This document shows positions 17,501-17,975 of a stretch of 17,975 nucleotides of DNA, one piece after another (the first letter of the stretch is position 1; each line of letters begins with the position of its first letter). Below the pieces are notes generated by a model. That model searched no databases. It was given only the letters and a program-made list of their open reading frames with translations, and had not been told where the DNA came from. Made by a program: the position numbers and the translations under genes. Origin of the DNA: Euryarchaeota archaeon UBA33 (GTDB lineage Archaea; Thermoplasmatota; E2; DHVEG-1); NCBI GenBank assembly GCA_002506745.1, contig DAYE01000017.1, positions 1 through 17,975 of the forward strand. The letters are read 5' to 3'.

Positions 17501-17533
17501 ATCGGTATAAAAACCTATAGGTTATAAACCGAT
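17501..17533. promoter_or_regulatory. Palindromic bidirectional promoter of two UbiA genes
   Basis: The 33 bases run from ATCGGT to ACCGAT around a perfect 12-bp palindrome, AACCTATAGGTT (17512-17523). Each arm contains a TATA sequence: TATAAAAA at 17506-17513 and TTATAAAC at 17522-17529, with corresponding boxes on the minus strand. The predicted minus-strand start of transcription coincides with the GTG at 17483. The plus-strand one falls just before the ATG at 17542. Confidence 0.6.
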
Positions 17534-17541
17534 GGTTTTTT

Positions 17542-17975
17542 ATGGGCCTCCGGTTTACTTTTGTGGTAATGCTTCGTGATTACTTGGAACTAACACGTCT
17601 CTTTAACATGGGCTTGACCGCTGTCGCCCCAGTCCTTGGCGCGTTATCCATGTGGAATGTTGGTTCATTGTCGCTCTGGAAGTTATTTATTTTGTTTATC
17701 ATTGGAAGTCTCGCTCACATCTATGGGTTTGTGATTAACGATGTCATAGATATTAGACTGGATAAACTCTCCAAAGATCTCTATGCACGACCATTGGTTC
17801 GAGGGAGTATCACTAGGAAACGTGCTGCGTTCTTCGCGATATCATGTTTGATTGGTTCGTTTCTCCTTTCGTTTGTGTTTTTCTCTGATCTCATTAGATA
17901 CCTCGTGCTTGTATTTATCCTTCTTATAGCTTATTTCCTCGCGACGATATACGACATTGCAAGTAAGAAATACCC
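17542..17975 (+). CDS. UbiA-family prenyltransferase, truncated by window end
   Basis: An open frame that continues past the last base; about 144 residues are visible. The sequence is hydrophobic with the typical N-terminal UbiA pattern (LRDYLELTRLFN...) and a textbook first Asp-rich motif, NDVIDIRLDK (Asn66, Asp67, Asp70, Asp74), followed by ARPLVRGSIT. The motif is more canonical than in its divergent neighbour, so the two are not recent duplicates. Start choice is open: ATG 17542 fits the upstream TATA box as a nearly leaderless start, while ATG 17569 gives the more usual family opening MLRDYLEL. The acceptor and product are unknown, with archaeal lipid or quinone side-chain synthesis the likely areas. 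Confidence 0.85.
   Translation, partial: MGLRFTFVVMLRDYLELTRLFNMGLTAVAPVLGALSMWNVGSLSLWKLFILFIIGSLAHIYGFVINDVIDIRLDKLSKDLYARPLVRGSITRKRAAFFAISCLIGSFLLSFVFFSDLIRYLVLVFILLIAYFLATIYDIASKKY

Overview
The window looks like a chromosome segment of a mesophilic or moderately thermophilic archaeon. Supporting signs are A/T-rich TATA-box promoters placed for short-leader or leaderless starts, T-rich terminators without hairpins, GTG and TTG starts, a secreted PKD-domain protein, an Nfn/Sud-type flavoprotein pair and UbiA-family membrane prenyltransferases. The mix is reminiscent of protein-fermenting Thermoplasmatota such as Marine Benthic Group D. That placement is inference from gene content, not from a marker gene. 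There is no rRNA, tRNA, CRISPR array or recognisable insertion sequence.

Layout. (1) 155-2071: a secreted papain-fold (C39-like) Cys/His protein with an inserted beta-rich region, a PKD domain and an unusual C-terminal tail. (2) 2072-2836: a 765-bp non-coding stretch carrying a dispersed 10-bp repeat, then 2837-4174: a class I hexameric glutamate dehydrogenase (GdhA type). (3) 4273-4812: a GNAT acetyltransferase, facing a small unrecognised HExxE-motif protein (4922-5365, minus). (4) 5659-13265: a co-directional cluster of a second, divergent glutamate dehydrogenase, a 1002-aa double-receiver/ATP-grasp protein and a 1067-aa GAF/ATP-grasp/nucleotidyltransferase protein. (5) 13262-14116 (minus): a calcineurin-like phosphoesterase whose stop overlaps the cluster's last stop. 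(6) 14257-16460: a translationally coupled pair resembling NfnA-NfnB (NADH-dependent ferredoxin:NADP+ oxidoreductase, or SudBA). (7) 16467-17975: two divergent UbiA-family prenyltransferases sharing one strikingly palindromic promoter; the second runs off the window end.

How the genes may work together: a secreted peptidase-like protein, two glutamate dehydrogenases and an Nfn-type enzyme fit amino-acid fermentation, in which glutamate oxidation makes NAD(P)H that is balanced against ferredoxin. The least explained part is the pair of giant PPDK_N-type ATP-grasp proteins directly behind the second dehydrogenase. Both have sensory N-termini (receivers or GAF), neither has the phosphohistidine swivel or the PEP-binding barrel of PEP synthase, both share a C-terminal GPGRWGS...HFF module, and one ends in a Pol-beta-type nucleotidyltransferase. 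They look like a sensory or regulatory module rather than a metabolic enzyme. This is the best candidate for an undescribed system here.
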